NCBI RefSeq assembly: GCF_000738175.1
Contig: NZ_JFCH01000022.1
Coordinates: 1 to 64,000 of the forward strand
Origin: Corynebacterium jeikeium
Lineage (GTDB): Bacteria; Actinomycetota; Actinomycetes; Mycobacteriales; Mycobacteriaceae
Reading direction: 5' to 3'
Length of the DNA stretch: 64,000 bases
Shown here: one piece after another, positions 56,353 through 64,000 of the stretch
Position numbering within the stretch: position 1 is the first letter of the stretch
How the letters are laid out: each line of letters opens with the position of its first letter
Position numbers and translations under genes: made by a program
The notes under the pieces: model-generated
What the model was told of the DNA's origin: nothing
What the model saw: only the letters and a program-made list of their open reading frames with translations
The model's database searches: none

Positions 56353-59074
56353 CGACAAGCCGTCCAAGAACCCGTTCTCCCGCGGTGGTGCCGGAAATTC
56401 CGGTGCTGGCCGTGGCGGACAGCGGAAGCCGGGGCAACCGGGTAGGCCTGGCCAAGGTCAGGGTGCTCAGTCTGGCAAGCGTCGGGCTAAAAACGGCAAG
56501 CCTGCGCAGGGGCGCCCAGCACCGGGCCAGTCGGGTAAGCCTAGCCAGCCGGGCAAGCGCCGGGCTGCAAACGGCAAACCTGCGCAGGGTCAGGGTGCTC
56601 AGCCAGGTAAGCGCCGCAGTGCCCAGGGACGTCCTGCACAGGGTCGTCCTGCACAGGGTCAGGCTGCCCAGGGGCGCGCAGTGAAGGGTCGTCCGGCTAA
56701 GGGGCGCCCGGCGCATGGCAAGCCCGCACAGGGCAAGCCAGCGCAGGGTCGCGGCACCAAGCCGGTGAAGTCCGGAGGTTCCCGCCGGGCCGGAGCCGCA
56801 GCGGGAGCTGGGGCTGCAGCGGCGGGGGCGGCGGCGTCACAAAGAAAGAGGCCGCAGAACAACGGCCCCAGCAAGAATGGGCCCAATCAGAATGGACCAC
56901 AGACTCGCGTGAAAAAGAATGGATCCCGCTCCGTGGGCGATGGAAAGCTGAAGGCAAGGACGCGCAAGAAGCGCAGCTGGCGCGATAAGCGCACCCTGCG
57001 AAACTTCTTCGCGGGGCTGGCGGCCGTCATGGCGGTGCTGATCATTGTGCCGCTGGTGGCGTTCTTTACGGCGTATTCGGTGACGAAGGTGCCGGAGCCG
57101 GAAGAGCTGGTGAACAATCAGATCTCCTACATTATGGCCAGCGATAACGACACCGAGCTGGCGCGCATCGTGCCGCCGGAAGGCAACCGCCAGAACGTCA
57201 AGATTGACGAGGTGCCGATGCCGGTCCGCCAGGCCGTGCTGGCTGCTGAGGACCGCGAGTTCTACAGTAACCCCGGCTTCTCCGTCTCCGGCTTCGCCCG
57301 CGCGGCGGTCGGCCAGGTGCTGGGCCGCGAGGGTGCCGGTGGTGGCTCGACCATTACCCAGCAGTACGTGAAGAACGCGCTGGTCGGCGACGAGTTTAGC
57401 CTGAGCCGTAAGGCCAAGGAGCTGGTTATCTCCGCGAAGATGGCCCGCGAATGGTCGAAGGACGAGATCCTCGAGGCCTACCTGAACACCATTTACTTCG
57501 GCCGCAATGCCTACGGCATCAGCGCGGCCTCTCACGCCTACTTCGACAAGGACGTCAAGGACCTCACCCCGGAGGAAGGCGCGGTGCTGGCCGCGACCAT
57601 CCAGGCGCCCTCTGGCCTGGATCCGTGGACCAACCGCGAGCGTGCAGAAGCACGCTGGAACTATGTACTGGACGGCATGGTCAGCATCGACGCGATGAAG
57701 GAATCGGACCGGCGGAACGCCGCGTACCCGGACGTGAAGGACCCGGCGGAAACCGCGGAGAGCACCCAGGCCGTGGGAACCAACGGTTTGATCAAGACCA
57801 AGGTGATCGAGGAGCTTGAGCGCGCGGGCATCACCGAGGAACAGGTGAACACGGGTGGCCTGAAGATCACCACCACCATCGACGCAAAGATGCAGGCCGA
57901 CGCGGTGGATGAGGTCCACAAGAAGCTCGAAGGCCAGCAGGAAGGCCTGCGTACGGCCGTGGTCTCGGTGGATCCGAAGACCGGTGGCGTGCGCTCCTGG
58001 TACGGCGGCGATAACCCAGTGGGCTTCGACTTCGCCGGAGGAGGCCTGCAGACCGGTTCTACGTTCAAGATTTTTGCGCTGGCCGCATACCTTGACCAGG
58101 GCGGCAGCATTTACGACCAGTTCGACTCCTCCCCCGTCATGACCGGTGACGCGCAGGTGAATAACGTCGGCGGCGTCAGCTGTGGCACATGTAGCATCGC
58201 CGAAGCGCTGAAGCAGTCGCTGAACACCAGCTTCATCCGCCTGACCCAGTCGTTGAAGGGCGGCCCGCAGGACGTCGCTGACATGGCGCACCGCCTGGGA
58301 GTGGCCGAGGAACTGCCGGGCGTGGGCAAGACGCTGCAGGAGGCAAACGGCAAGCCGGCAGAGGGCATCACTCTGGGTATGTACCAGTCCAGCCCGCTGG
58401 ATATGGCTACCGCGCTGGCCACCCTGACCAACGGTGGCGTCTACCACCGCCCGCACTTCGTGCAGAAGGTGGAGAACTCCAACGGCGACGTGCTGCTGGA
58501 TAACACCAACGACGACGGTGACCGCGTGGTTTCCGAGGAAGTCGCCAACGGCGTGATCCAGGCAATGCAGCCCATCGCGGCCTACTCCAATGGCAACACG
58601 CTGGCCGGTGGCCGTCCGTCGGCTTCAAAGACCGGTACGGCGCAGCTGGGTGATACTGGCGAAAATAAGGACGCCTGGATGATTGGCTCCACCCCGCAGC
58701 TGTCCACCGCAGTGTGGGTTGGTACCGCCGAGGGCAAACCGATTCATAACAGCTACGGCGGCATCATGTACGGCTCCGGCCTGCCCGCCCAGATCTGGAA
58801 GGGCGTGCTGGATCGTCAGCTGGAAGGCAAGGAGGTCGAGCAGTTCGGTACCGGCCCAGCGGCTTCCGGCGGCGGTGGCTACGTCGGCGGCGAAGCTGCC
58901 CAGGGAAGCGACGAGGGTGCGCAGGAGCAGCCGGCGGAGCCGGAGTCTCCGGAACCGGCTTCACCGCCGGCGCCCGCGCCGCAGCCCGAGCCGCAGCGCC
59001 CGGCTCCGGGAGGTGGCAACCCGCCGCAGAACAATGACCTACAAGACCTAATCGATGGAATCCTCAACCCATAG
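56345..59074 (+). CDS. Bifunctional class A penicillin-binding protein (PonA1-like)
   Basis: 909 residues. TTG start at 56345, overlapping the DUF5318 stop. A ~210-residue very basic, Gly/Pro/Gln/Lys/Arg-rich cytoplasmic head has GKPAQGRPAQG repeats. One transmembrane helix follows (about 222-245), then a GT51 glycosyltransferase domain (VLAAEDREFYSN; RKAKELVISAKMAREWSKDEILEAYLNTIYFGRNAYG) and a transpeptidase domain with active-site STFK (near 570), SLN and SKTGTAQ (near 761). A Pro/Glu-rich tail closes the protein. It polymerises and cross-links peptidoglycan at the cell surface. The basic repeats are encoded by highly repetitive DNA. Confidence 0.95.
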   Translation: MSSDKPSKNPFSRGGAGNSGAGRGGQRKPGQPGRPGQGQGAQSGKRRAKNGKPAQGRPAPGQSGKPSQPGKRRAANGKPAQGQGAQPGKRRSAQGRPAQGRPAQGQAAQGRAVKGRPAKGRPAHGKPAQGKPAQGRGTKPVKSGGSRRAGAAAGAGAAAAGAAASQRKRPQNNGPSKNGPNQNGPQTRVKKNGSRSVGDGKLKARTRKKRSWRDKRTLRNFFAGLAAVMAVLIIVPLVAFFTAYSVTKVPEPEELVNNQISYIMASDNDTELARIVPPEGNRQNVKIDEVPMPVRQAVLAAEDREFYSNPGFSVSGFARAAVGQVLGREGAGGGSTITQQYVKNALVGDEFSLSRKAKELVISAKMAREWSKDEILEAYLNTIYFGRNAYGISAASHAYFDKDVKDLTPEEGAVLAATIQAPSGLDPWTNRERAEARWNYVLDGMVSIDAMKESDRRNAAYPDVKDPAETAESTQAVGTNGLIKTKVIEELERAGITEEQVNTGGLKITTTIDAKMQADAVDEVHKKLEGQQEGLRTAVVSVDPKTGGVRSWYGGDNPVGFDFAGGGLQTGSTFKIFALAAYLDQGGSIYDQFDSSPVMTGDAQVNNVGGVSCGTCSIAEALKQSLNTSFIRLTQSLKGGPQDVADMAHRLGVAEELPGVGKTLQEANGKPAEGITLGMYQSSPLDMATALATLTNGGVYHRPHFVQKVENSNGDVLLDNTNDDGDRVVSEEVANGVIQAMQPIAAYSNGNTLAGGRPSASKTGTAQLGDTGENKDAWMIGSTPQLSTAVWVGTAEGKPIHNSYGGIMYGSGLPAQIWKGVLDRQLEGKEVEQFGTGPAASGGGGYVGGEAAQGSDEGAQEQPAEPESPEPASPPAPAPQPEPQRPAPGGGNPPQNNDLQDLIDGILNP

Positions 59075-60680
59075 GAAACCGACCGCCGGGAGTCCGGCCA
59101 CGGGTTCGGCCACGAGCCGGGGCGCGGGCCAGCGCGTGCTGCCCTCCCGCACAGAGCCGATGGCCCGCGGATTCATCCGCTTCATCGGCGGCCCACCCGG
59201 CGCCCACGCCCTTATCGGCCGGGCGAACTGGTGGACTCCCTTGCGCGTCCTGCTCGCCACCGCCGCCACCTTCCTAGTATTCGGTTGGCTGCAGAAGGCA
59301 CAGTGCATCCGCACCGGGTTCGACGGCGATGGCAACCCCTTTGTGGACTGGTCCGGGAAGCGCCAGTTCACCTCCGCCTGCTACTCCGACACGGTTTCCC
59401 TGTATGCGGGCCGCGGGCTGGATAACCTCGACTTCCCCTACTTCACCTCCTTCGTCGACGATGGCGTCACGCGGTACATGGAATACCCCGTGCTCACGGG
59501 CCTGTACCAATGGCTGATGGCCGCAATCGCGCGCCCGGTGGAGGCCGTGTGGAACTTCCTCCCCCTGCCGCAGGCAGCGCCCGCGGCGATCTACTTCGGA
59601 GTCAACGCATTCTTCCTGGCCCTGTTCTGGCTGATCGCCACCGGCCTGATGACGAAACTCACCGGCAACCGAGTGTGGGACACGCTGCTGATGGCGGCCT
59701 CTCCCCTAGTCATCGTCCACGCCTTCACCAACTTCGACCTGCTGACCTGCGCGGCGGCCGTCGCCATCTTCCTCTTCTGGGCCAACCGGCGCCCCGGCTG
59801 GGCTGGCGTGGCCACGGGCGTGGGCGTGGCGCTGAAGCTATGGCCCGCGTTCATCGGCGGTGCACTGATCCTGCTGTGCCTGCGCCAGCGCGCCTGGGTT
59901 CCGCTGGCGAAGCTGGTCGGCTGGACTTTCGCCAGCTGGCTGATCATCAACCTGCCGATCATGGTTTTCGCGCCGGAGGGCTGGTCGCAGTTCTTCAAGC
60001 TGAACTCCGAACGCGGTTGGGAAGGCTCGACCATCTATGCCGTCATCGCTCACCTCTTGGGTAATGACGCCTGGAACGGCGTGTCTCCCACAAGGTCTGT
60101 CGAAGGCGCTGAAACTCTCAACCTGCTGACAGGCGTACTGCTGCTGGTCGCACTTCTGGCTCTGGCCTGGCTGGTCATCTTCGCAGCGCCGCGCACTCCG
60201 CGGGTCGGCCAGGTGGCGTTCCTGGCCACGCTGGCCTTCATGATCACCAACAAGGTGTGGAGCCCGCAGTACTCCATCTGGCTGGTGCCGCTGCTGGTGC
60301 TGGCTCTCCCCCGCTGGCGATTGGTCTTTGGCTGGGCGGCATTGGAGACTGTGTATTGGTACCTGCGCATGTGGCAGTTCCTGCCTGCGAACCAGGCGGC
60401 ACCGAACTGGCTGGTCGATACCGTGACCATCGTCCGGCTCGGGTTGCTGGTGTTCATGGCGGTGCTGGTCATCCGGCAGATCATGGGCCGCAGCCCGGAC
60501 CCGATCCGCGAGGCCCACGGAGGGCGCGACCCGTTGGCCGGAGTGCTGGCCGAGGAACCGCCTGAGGTGCAGGACGGCGCGCCAACCAACCAGACCGCGC
60601 GCGAGAGCGGGAATGGTTCCGGCGGAGAAGTGGGCGTCAATAAGAAAGGCGCCGAAAAGAAAGAGAGCAACGATGGATAA
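59055..60680 (+). CDS. GT-C polyprenyl-phosphate glycosyltransferase, GT87 family (Rv0051-like)
   Basis: 541 residues starting 20 bases before the PBP stop. Around ten hydrophobic helices are visible, with extracytoplasmic DNLDFPYFTSFVDDGVTRYMEYPVL and PVEAVWNF segments after the first helix, typical of DUF2029/GT87 enzymes that use polyprenyl-phosphate mannose or arabinose donors in envelope glycan synthesis. The C-terminal ~60 residues are disordered and charged. The gene follows the PBP as Rv0051 follows ponA1. Donor and acceptor are unknown. Confidence 0.85.
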   Translation: MESSTHRKPTAGSPATGSATSRGAGQRVLPSRTEPMARGFIRFIGGPPGAHALIGRANWWTPLRVLLATAATFLVFGWLQKAQCIRTGFDGDGNPFVDWSGKRQFTSACYSDTVSLYAGRGLDNLDFPYFTSFVDDGVTRYMEYPVLTGLYQWLMAAIARPVEAVWNFLPLPQAAPAAIYFGVNAFFLALFWLIATGLMTKLTGNRVWDTLLMAASPLVIVHAFTNFDLLTCAAAVAIFLFWANRRPGWAGVATGVGVALKLWPAFIGGALILLCLRQRAWVPLAKLVGWTFASWLIINLPIMVFAPEGWSQFFKLNSERGWEGSTIYAVIAHLLGNDAWNGVSPTRSVEGAETLNLLTGVLLLVALLALAWLVIFAAPRTPRVGQVAFLATLAFMITNKVWSPQYSIWLVPLLVLALPRWRLVFGWAALETVYWYLRMWQFLPANQAAPNWLVDTVTIVRLGLLVFMAVLVIRQIMGRSPDPIREAHGGRDPLAGVLAEEPPEVQDGAPTNQTARESGNGSGGEVGVNKKGAEKKESNDG

Positions 60681-60855
60681 CACGACCATAATCATCACCA
60701 TGGCCAGTGTGCTGGTGGGGTTCCTGTGCGTGGGCGGCAGTTTTGCGAGTTTCATGTACGGCAAGTCGAAGAAGCAGGTGTGGACGCTTTTCAGCTTCGC
60801 CGTCTTGTTCCTGACGATCGTGCCGGTGGGGCTGGCAGTATTCGTAGCGGCGTAG
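60673..60855 (+). CDS. Small two-helix membrane protein
   Basis: 60 residues from ATG 60673, overlapping the GT87 stop by eight bases and preceded by the GAGAG-like sequence in that gene. Two hydrophobic segments (TIIITMASVLVGFLCVGGSFASFMYG and LFSFAVLFLTIVPVGLAVFVAA) are separated by a short KSKKQ loop. The overlap suggests a coupled partner of the GT87 enzyme. No family recognised. Confidence 0.7.
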   Translation: MDNTTIIITMASVLVGFLCVGGSFASFMYGKSKKQVWTLFSFAVLFLTIVPVGLAVFVAA

Positions 60856-60904
60856 GGGCGCGCAGCGCGGGAGCGGGGCTCGGCTTGGGGCGCGAGGGGG
60901 CATT

Positions 60905-61018
60905 TCTTAAAACGCGGGGGCACCAGGTAGGCTGAGAGAGTTGCTGACGCAACGACCCTCCTGCCATGCCCAAAAGGGGTATGGCCGAAACACAAGACCA
61001 TAGGAGGTGATGAGGTCC
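60905..61018 (+). promoter_or_regulatory. rpsF leader with two hairpins
   Basis: The untranslated leader contains GTTGCTGACGCAAC and CCATGCCC-AAAA-GGGGTATGG stem-loops before AGGAGG (61002-61007). It may be a ribosomal-protein feedback leader for S6, but the S6:S18-binding consensus is not clearly recognisable. Confidence 0.45.
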
Positions 61019-61306
61019 GTGCGTCAATACGAGATGATGATCATCATCGACCCTTCCCAGGATGAACGCACCGTTGCCCCGTCGCTGGACAAGTACTTGG
61101 ATATTGTCCGCAAGGAAAACGGTTCCGTGGAAAAGGTTGATATCTGGGGCAAGCGTCGCCTCGAGTACCCGATCAACAAGAAGGACGAGGGCATCTACGT
61201 TGTTCTCGACCTGAAGTGTGAGTCGGCTACCGTGCTGGAAATTGACCGCCTGCTCAACATCAACGACCAGATCCTGCGCACCAAGGTGCTGCGGAAGGAC
61301 CAGTAG
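61019..61306 (+). CDS. rpsF: Ribosomal protein S6
   Basis: 95 residues from GTG 61019 (MRQYEMMIIIDPSQDER), the standard S6 N-terminus; AGGAGG is 11 bases upstream. S6 binds S18 on the small subunit. Conserved YPINKKDEGIYVVLDL and LDIVRKENGS are present. It is first in rpsF-ssb-rplI; rpsR, which follows ssb in many bacteria, is not here. Confidence 0.97.
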   Translation: MRQYEMMIIIDPSQDERTVAPSLDKYLDIVRKENGSVEKVDIWGKRRLEYPINKKDEGIYVVLDLKCESATVLEIDRLLNINDQILRTKVLRKDQ

Positions 61307-61443
61307 CTTTCACAGCTGCAGGCTCCGAACGGACTGTACAGGCGCCTTTAAACCACTAACCTAAGCACTGTAACCACTGAACCTTTTTGGGCTTCTATTC
61401 TTTTTGACGCCCACACGTCACCACACAACGTTAGGAAAGAAAC

Positions 61444-62112
61444 ATGGCACAGGGAGATACCCAAATCACCGTGGTCGGCAACATCGTTGCGGATCCGGAA
61501 CTGCGCTACACCCCCAACGGGGCCGCAGTGGCTAACTTCCGCGTGGCCTCCACGCCCCGTCGCTACGACCAGCAGGCTGGTCAGTTCGTCGACGGCGAAC
61601 CGCTGTTTTTGACCTGCAACGTGTGGCGCCAACCAGCCGAGAACGTGGCAAACAGCCTGAACAAGGGTGACCGCGTGATCGTGACCGGCCGACTGCGCCA
61701 GCGTTCCTACGAGGATCGTAACGGCGAGCGCCGCACCGTCTTCGAGATTGAGGTGGAAGAGGTCGGCCCTTCGCTGCGCTTCGCTACCGCGGATATCAAC
61801 AAGGCATACCGTGGTGGTGGCCAGGGCGGAAACGCTGGTGGCAACGGCGGAGGCTTCGGCGGCGGTAATGCCGGCGGCTTCGGTGGCCAGGGCGGTTTCG
61901 GCGGGAACGCCGGCAACCAGGGCGGCCAGGGTAATGGTGGCAACGGTGGCCAGGGTGGCTTCGGCGGGAACGCCGGTAACCAGGGTGGCCAGGGTAATCA
62001 GGGACAGAACAACCAGGGCTTCGGTGGCCACAATGCGGCCATGGATGACGACCCGTGGAACTCTGCCCCACAGTCCGGTTTTGGTGATGGCGACGACGAG
62101 CCGCCATTCTGA
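61444..62112 (+). CDS. ssb: Single-stranded DNA-binding protein
   Basis: 222 residues. The OB fold spans about 1-115 ([37 protein letters not shown]). A Gly/Asn/Gln-rich linker with [14 protein letters not shown] repeats follows, and the acidic tip is DDEPPF, the protein-interaction tail. It coats single-stranded DNA at forks. The repeats in the linker are encoded by near-identical ~45-base units, so length may vary between strains. ATG follows GGAAAGA. Confidence 0.97.
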   Translation: MAQGDTQITVVGNIVADPELRYTPNGAAVANFRVASTPRRYDQQAGQFVDGEPLFLTCNVWRQPAENVANSLNKGDRVIVTGRLRQRSYEDRNGERRTVFEIEVEEVGPSLRFATADINKAYRGGGQGGNAGGNGGGFGGGNAGGFGGQGGFGGNAGNQGGQGNGGNGGQGGFGGNAGNQGGQGNQGQNNQGFGGHNAAMDDDPWNSAPQSGFGDGDDEPPF

Positions 62113-62195
62113 TCGGCTAGCTTAAAAGCTGCTGGTCAGCGTTAAATTTTTTTGAACATAATTGGTCAAACCAAAGCACAACGAAAGGCTGGATC

Positions 62196-62648
62196 ATGAA
62201 GCTGATCCTCACCGCCAACGTTGACAAGCTCGGTGTCCCCGGCGACATCGTAGAGGTCAAGGCTGGCTACGGACGTAACTACCTGCTTCCGCGCGGCTAC
62301 GCAATTGTTGCTACCCGCGGCGCTGAGAAGCAGATCGAAGGAATTAAGCGCGCGCAGGAAGCACGACAGATTCGCGACCTGGATCACGCACGCGAGGTTA
62401 AGGAAGAGCTGGATAACCTGAGTGGCGTGACCGTTGCGGTCCGCACTGCAGAGACCGGCAAGATCTTCGGCTCTGTCACTGCAGATCACATTGTTGATGC
62501 AGTGAAGAAGGCCAACGGTCGTTCCCTGGACAAGCACAGCATCAAGCTGCGCAAGGGCGATGTTAAGGCAACCGGCGTTTACTCTGTGGACGTTCAGCTG
62601 CACGACGGCATCGTTGCATCCCTGAGCTTCGAGGTCGTTTCCGCGTAA
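62196..62648 (+). CDS. rplI: Ribosomal protein L9
   Basis: 150 residues. The N-terminal domain is MKLILTANVDKLGVPGDIVEVKAGYGRNYLLPRGYA, a long helix connects, and the C-terminal domain ends in VASLSFEVVSA. It is a large-subunit protein that supports reading-frame maintenance. In most corynebacteria dnaB follows; here a 1.27-kb repeat region and an IS element follow instead. Confidence 0.97.
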   Translation: MKLILTANVDKLGVPGDIVEVKAGYGRNYLLPRGYAIVATRGAEKQIEGIKRAQEARQIRDLDHAREVKEELDNLSGVTVAVRTAETGKIFGSVTADHIVDAVKKANGRSLDKHSIKLRKGDVKATGVYSVDVQLHDGIVASLSFEVVSA

Positions 62649-62764
62649 CTTCGCCCGGCTTGGCTCGGCATTTCAGCTGGCCCTGGTCGGCTGATACTTC
62701 GGTCGGCGGGCTTGGCTCGGCTGATATTTCAGCTGGTCTGAAATTACCGGGAGCTTCTGCGCCC

Positions 62765-62871
62765 TGTGCCTAGACACCACAGGTCGCGTGATTCGTGCCT
62801 AGACACCACGGATCAAGTGCCTAGTGTTTGCCTATTGTTAGGCGTCACTGGTCGCGTGCTTAGACACCACG
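62765..62871. repeat. Direct repeats of a GTGCCTAGACACCAC unit
   Basis: Three copies (near 62766, 62795 and 62857), two joined by AGGTCGCGTG-like spacers. The unit is partly self-complementary (GTGCCTAG versus the inverse near 62835). Spacing is irregular, unlike a CRISPR. Confidence 0.6.
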
Positions 62872-62950
62872 CGGCGGCATTCACATTCCGGAGCTGTGTA
62901 AAGAGCCGCTGAGCTGCTGAGCCGCTGAGCTGCTGAGATGCGCGTGCGAC

Positions 62951-63024
62951 TATAACGCACCAGAAAAACTTAACTTAGACAACAGCAGGTTGAGGCCCCA
63001 CGTTTTTGTGCGTGGGGCCTTTTC
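62951..63024 (+). ncRNA. Candidate small RNA ending in a strong terminator
   Basis: TATAAC at 62951-62956 could be a -10; a transcript from about 62963 would run ~60 bases to the terminator at 62993-63024 (GGCCCCACG to CGTGGGGCC). It may instead just be the end of the rplI transcript. Confidence 0.3.
62993..63024 (+). terminator. Strong intrinsic terminator 3' of rplI
   Basis: AGGCCCCACG and CGTGGGGCCT form a perfect 10-bp stem with an 8-base loop, followed by TTTCC. It lies 345 bases after rplI. Confidence 0.85.
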
Positions 63025-63127
63025 CGTTGCTCGGATGTTTCCCGGATACGTTGCCCAGCCCAGGTAATCTGGCACAGCTACTAAACACGCAGCTTGGCGG
63101 TTCCTTCACCGCTGGCTCCAGCGGCCG

Positions 63128-63253
63128 GTGGCGCCGTGATGCCCAGGTTTTGTCCGGCCACCGTTGCCAGTGGCGCCGTGATGCCCAGATTTCGATCTGC
63201 CACCACTGCCAGTGGCGCCGTGATGCTCAGGTTTCGTCCGGCCACCACTGCCA
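63128..63253. repeat. 42-bp tandem repeat, three units
   Basis: Units starting GTGGCGCCGTGATGCCCAGG at 63128, 63170 and 63212, exactly 42 bases each with few substitutions; a truncated fourth begins at 63254. Because 42 is a multiple of three, several frames stay open across it, but no start with a ribosome-binding site is evident. Confidence 0.85.
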
Positions 63254-63263
63254 TTGGCGCTAG

Positions 63264-63416
63264 ATGTCGGAAAAGTTGCACTTCTCAGGCTTAAATGTCG
63301 GAAAAGTTGCAAAACTAAAATTGGCGCCGAAAACGCGATCCTCGGAAAACTCGCTGACCTGCATGTTTACAAAATTGGTAATGGTTTGCGGTAACAAACT
63401 GCAACTTTTCCGACAT
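63264..63416. repeat. Inverted-arm intergenic element C (double left arm)
   Basis: ATGTCGGAAAAGTTGCA occurs at 63264 and 63295 and its inverse TGCAACTTTTCCGACAT at 63400-63416. The centre has CTGACCTGC (63354-63362), the complement of GCAGGTCAG, and is preceded on the other strand by GAGTTTTCC. Confidence 0.8.
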
Positions 63417-63470
63417 TTAGGCCTCCATATCGCAGGCTTCTGGGCCATTCGGGGCTCCTGGTGGTCCGGA

Positions 63471-63716
63471 ATGTCGTTAGATCGGGAATACGTCGGCCGG
63501 TTCGGGCTGTGCGGAGCCTCCGTTGGGCCGGAATGTCGCTAGAACGGGAATACGCCGACGCCCACGACGGCTTGCAAAACTCTGCAACGCCCTGACCTGC
63601 GCTTTTGCGGTATTGCAAATCAGTGTTAATAACGTATTCCCGTTCTAACGACATTCCCTTCTATACGTGGTCGCAAAAAGGTCTCCGCTTGCCCCGGATT
63701 CCCGTTCTAACGACAT
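63471..63716. repeat. Inverted-arm intergenic element B (nested arms)
   Basis: Left arms beginning ATGTCGTTAGATCGGG (63471) and ATGTCGCTAGAACGGG (63533) face right arms ending CCCGTTCTAACGACAT at 63633-63654 and 63697-63716. The centre has CTGACCTGC at 63592-63600. Arm sequence equals that of element A, 25 kb away; the stretch just outside (CAGGCTTCTGGG) is also shared. Confidence 0.85.
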
Positions 63717-63807
63717 TTTCCAGCTGCAGGGCGCAGAAACTATGGCTTTAGGCCGCCGGAACTGGGAGCCGAGGGCCGGAACAGGGGGGCAGGGCTCAGA
63801 ATTTATG

Positions 63808-63921
63808 GGGTTGCGTCCCTTAGTGTGGTGTAACGCTTGCTGATGGTGGGTCCCGGAAAGTAGTGGGCGGCCACCGCCAGTTAGCCTTTCGACTCAACTA
63901 CCACATCTCACCGAAAGGCCT
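63808..63921 (+). mobile_element. Left end of an IS256-type element
   Basis: A GGGTTGCGTCCCTTAGTGTG-like end about 115 bases before the transposase start resembles IS256-family termini. The right end is outside the window, so the inverted repeat cannot be checked. Confidence 0.5.
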
Positions 63922-64000
63922 ATGACGATGACCGCTGCACCGTATTCTATCGACCCGACAACCTATCTGGATGATTTGCTGGCCCAAGCGTCTCCGGATT
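63922..64000 (+). CDS. IS256-family transposase, 3'-truncated by window edge
   Basis: The first 26 codons read MTMTAAPYSIDPTTYLDDLL followed by AQASPD, the usual N-terminus of corynebacterial IS256-type transposases. ATG at 63922 or, two codons later, 63928. CGAAAGG lies just upstream. The rest lies beyond the window. Whether the element is intact cannot be seen. Confidence 0.75.
   Translation, partial: MTMTAAPYSIDPTTYLDDLLAQASPD

Larger units (their letters stand above)
62649..63921. repeat. Gene-free repeat region between rplI and the IS256-type element
   Basis: 1,273 bases without a supported gene. In order it holds: direct repeats of GTGCCTAGACACCAC-like units (62765-62871), a 16-bp tandem of GAGCCGCTGAGCTGCT (62901-62940), a strong terminator (62993-63024), a 42-bp tandem repeat (63128-63253), nested inverted-arm elements C and B (63264-63716), and the IS left end. 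Most fragments here have a lower GC content than the genes. Confidence 0.75.

Noticed and set aside
60918-60990. TPP riboswitch (CTGAGAGA segment before rpsF)
   Set aside because: The rest of the thi-box consensus is missing and the downstream gene is ribosomal protein S6.
62765-62871. CRISPR array
   Set aside because: Only three short units with unequal spacing (about 28 and 63 bases) and no cas genes.
63006-63263. Short ORF with WRRDAQ repeats
   Set aside because: It is the 42-bp tandem repeat translated; no ribosome-binding site, and other frames are equally open.

Overview
The window is chromosomal DNA from a Corynebacterium, centred on the replication origin. GC content is roughly 60%, but I cannot fix the species; a lipophilic lineage near C. 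jeikeium is a guess. The evidence is gene order. Reading left from dnaA there is dnaN-recF-dciA-gyrB-(hydrolase)-gyrA-DUF3566-tRNA-Ile-tRNA-Ala. Reading right there is rpmH-rnpA-yidD-yidC-rsmG-parA-parB-(acyltransferase)-cwlM-trxA-trxB-sigM-murJ-DUF6049-Nudix-pcnA. This is the classic Mycobacteriales origin layout. Further right are corynebacterial blocks: brnFE-like exporter genes, a uridine/ribose cluster, leuS, malR-like/usp, ino1, the DUF5318-PBP-GT87 run, and rpsF-ssb-rplI.

Layout. 1-880: right part of an IS1249-like element. 900-4.6 kb: tRNAs, DUF3566, gyrA. 4.9-10.4 kb: a secreted phosphoesterase, the EfeO/EfeB iron-haem pair without EfeU, and a sortase-type surface protein. 10.5-19.1 kb: gyrB to dnaA, with oriC between dnaN and dnaA and more DnaA boxes upstream of dnaA. 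19.8-26.1 kb: rpmH to parB plus a nitroreductase, with four perfect parS sites. 26.2-40.5 kb: envelope, redox and RNA-processing genes. 40.5-48.5 kb: transport and nucleoside catabolism. 48.6-56 kb: leuS, a repeat-rich spacer, stress and inositol genes. 56-62.6 kb: peptidoglycan synthase, a GT-C enzyme, ribosomal proteins and SSB. 62.65-63.9 kb: a gene-free region dense in repeats, ending at the start of an IS256-family transposase.

How the genes work together. The core is replication initiation (DnaA, DnaN, DciA), topology (gyrase) and origin segregation (ParA, ParB, parS), next to membrane insertion (YidC, YidD) and RNase P protein. The cwlM, murJ and bifunctional PBP genes tie the window to peptidoglycan synthesis, and sigM with trxA/trxB to thiol stress.

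The main unexplained signals are four. (1) A family of short intergenic elements has inverted arms that differ between elements around a shared centre containing GCAGGTCAG. (2) A heavily over-represented motif, GGCGTCA with an A-rich 3' side, occurs in coding sequence in several frames and in spacers. (3) A parS site is embedded in an intrinsic terminator. (4) Several genes carry a -10 hexamer 6-8 bases before the start codon, suggesting leaderless transcripts. GyrA also has Ile at the position equivalent to E. coli Ser83, which suggests fluoroquinolone resistance.
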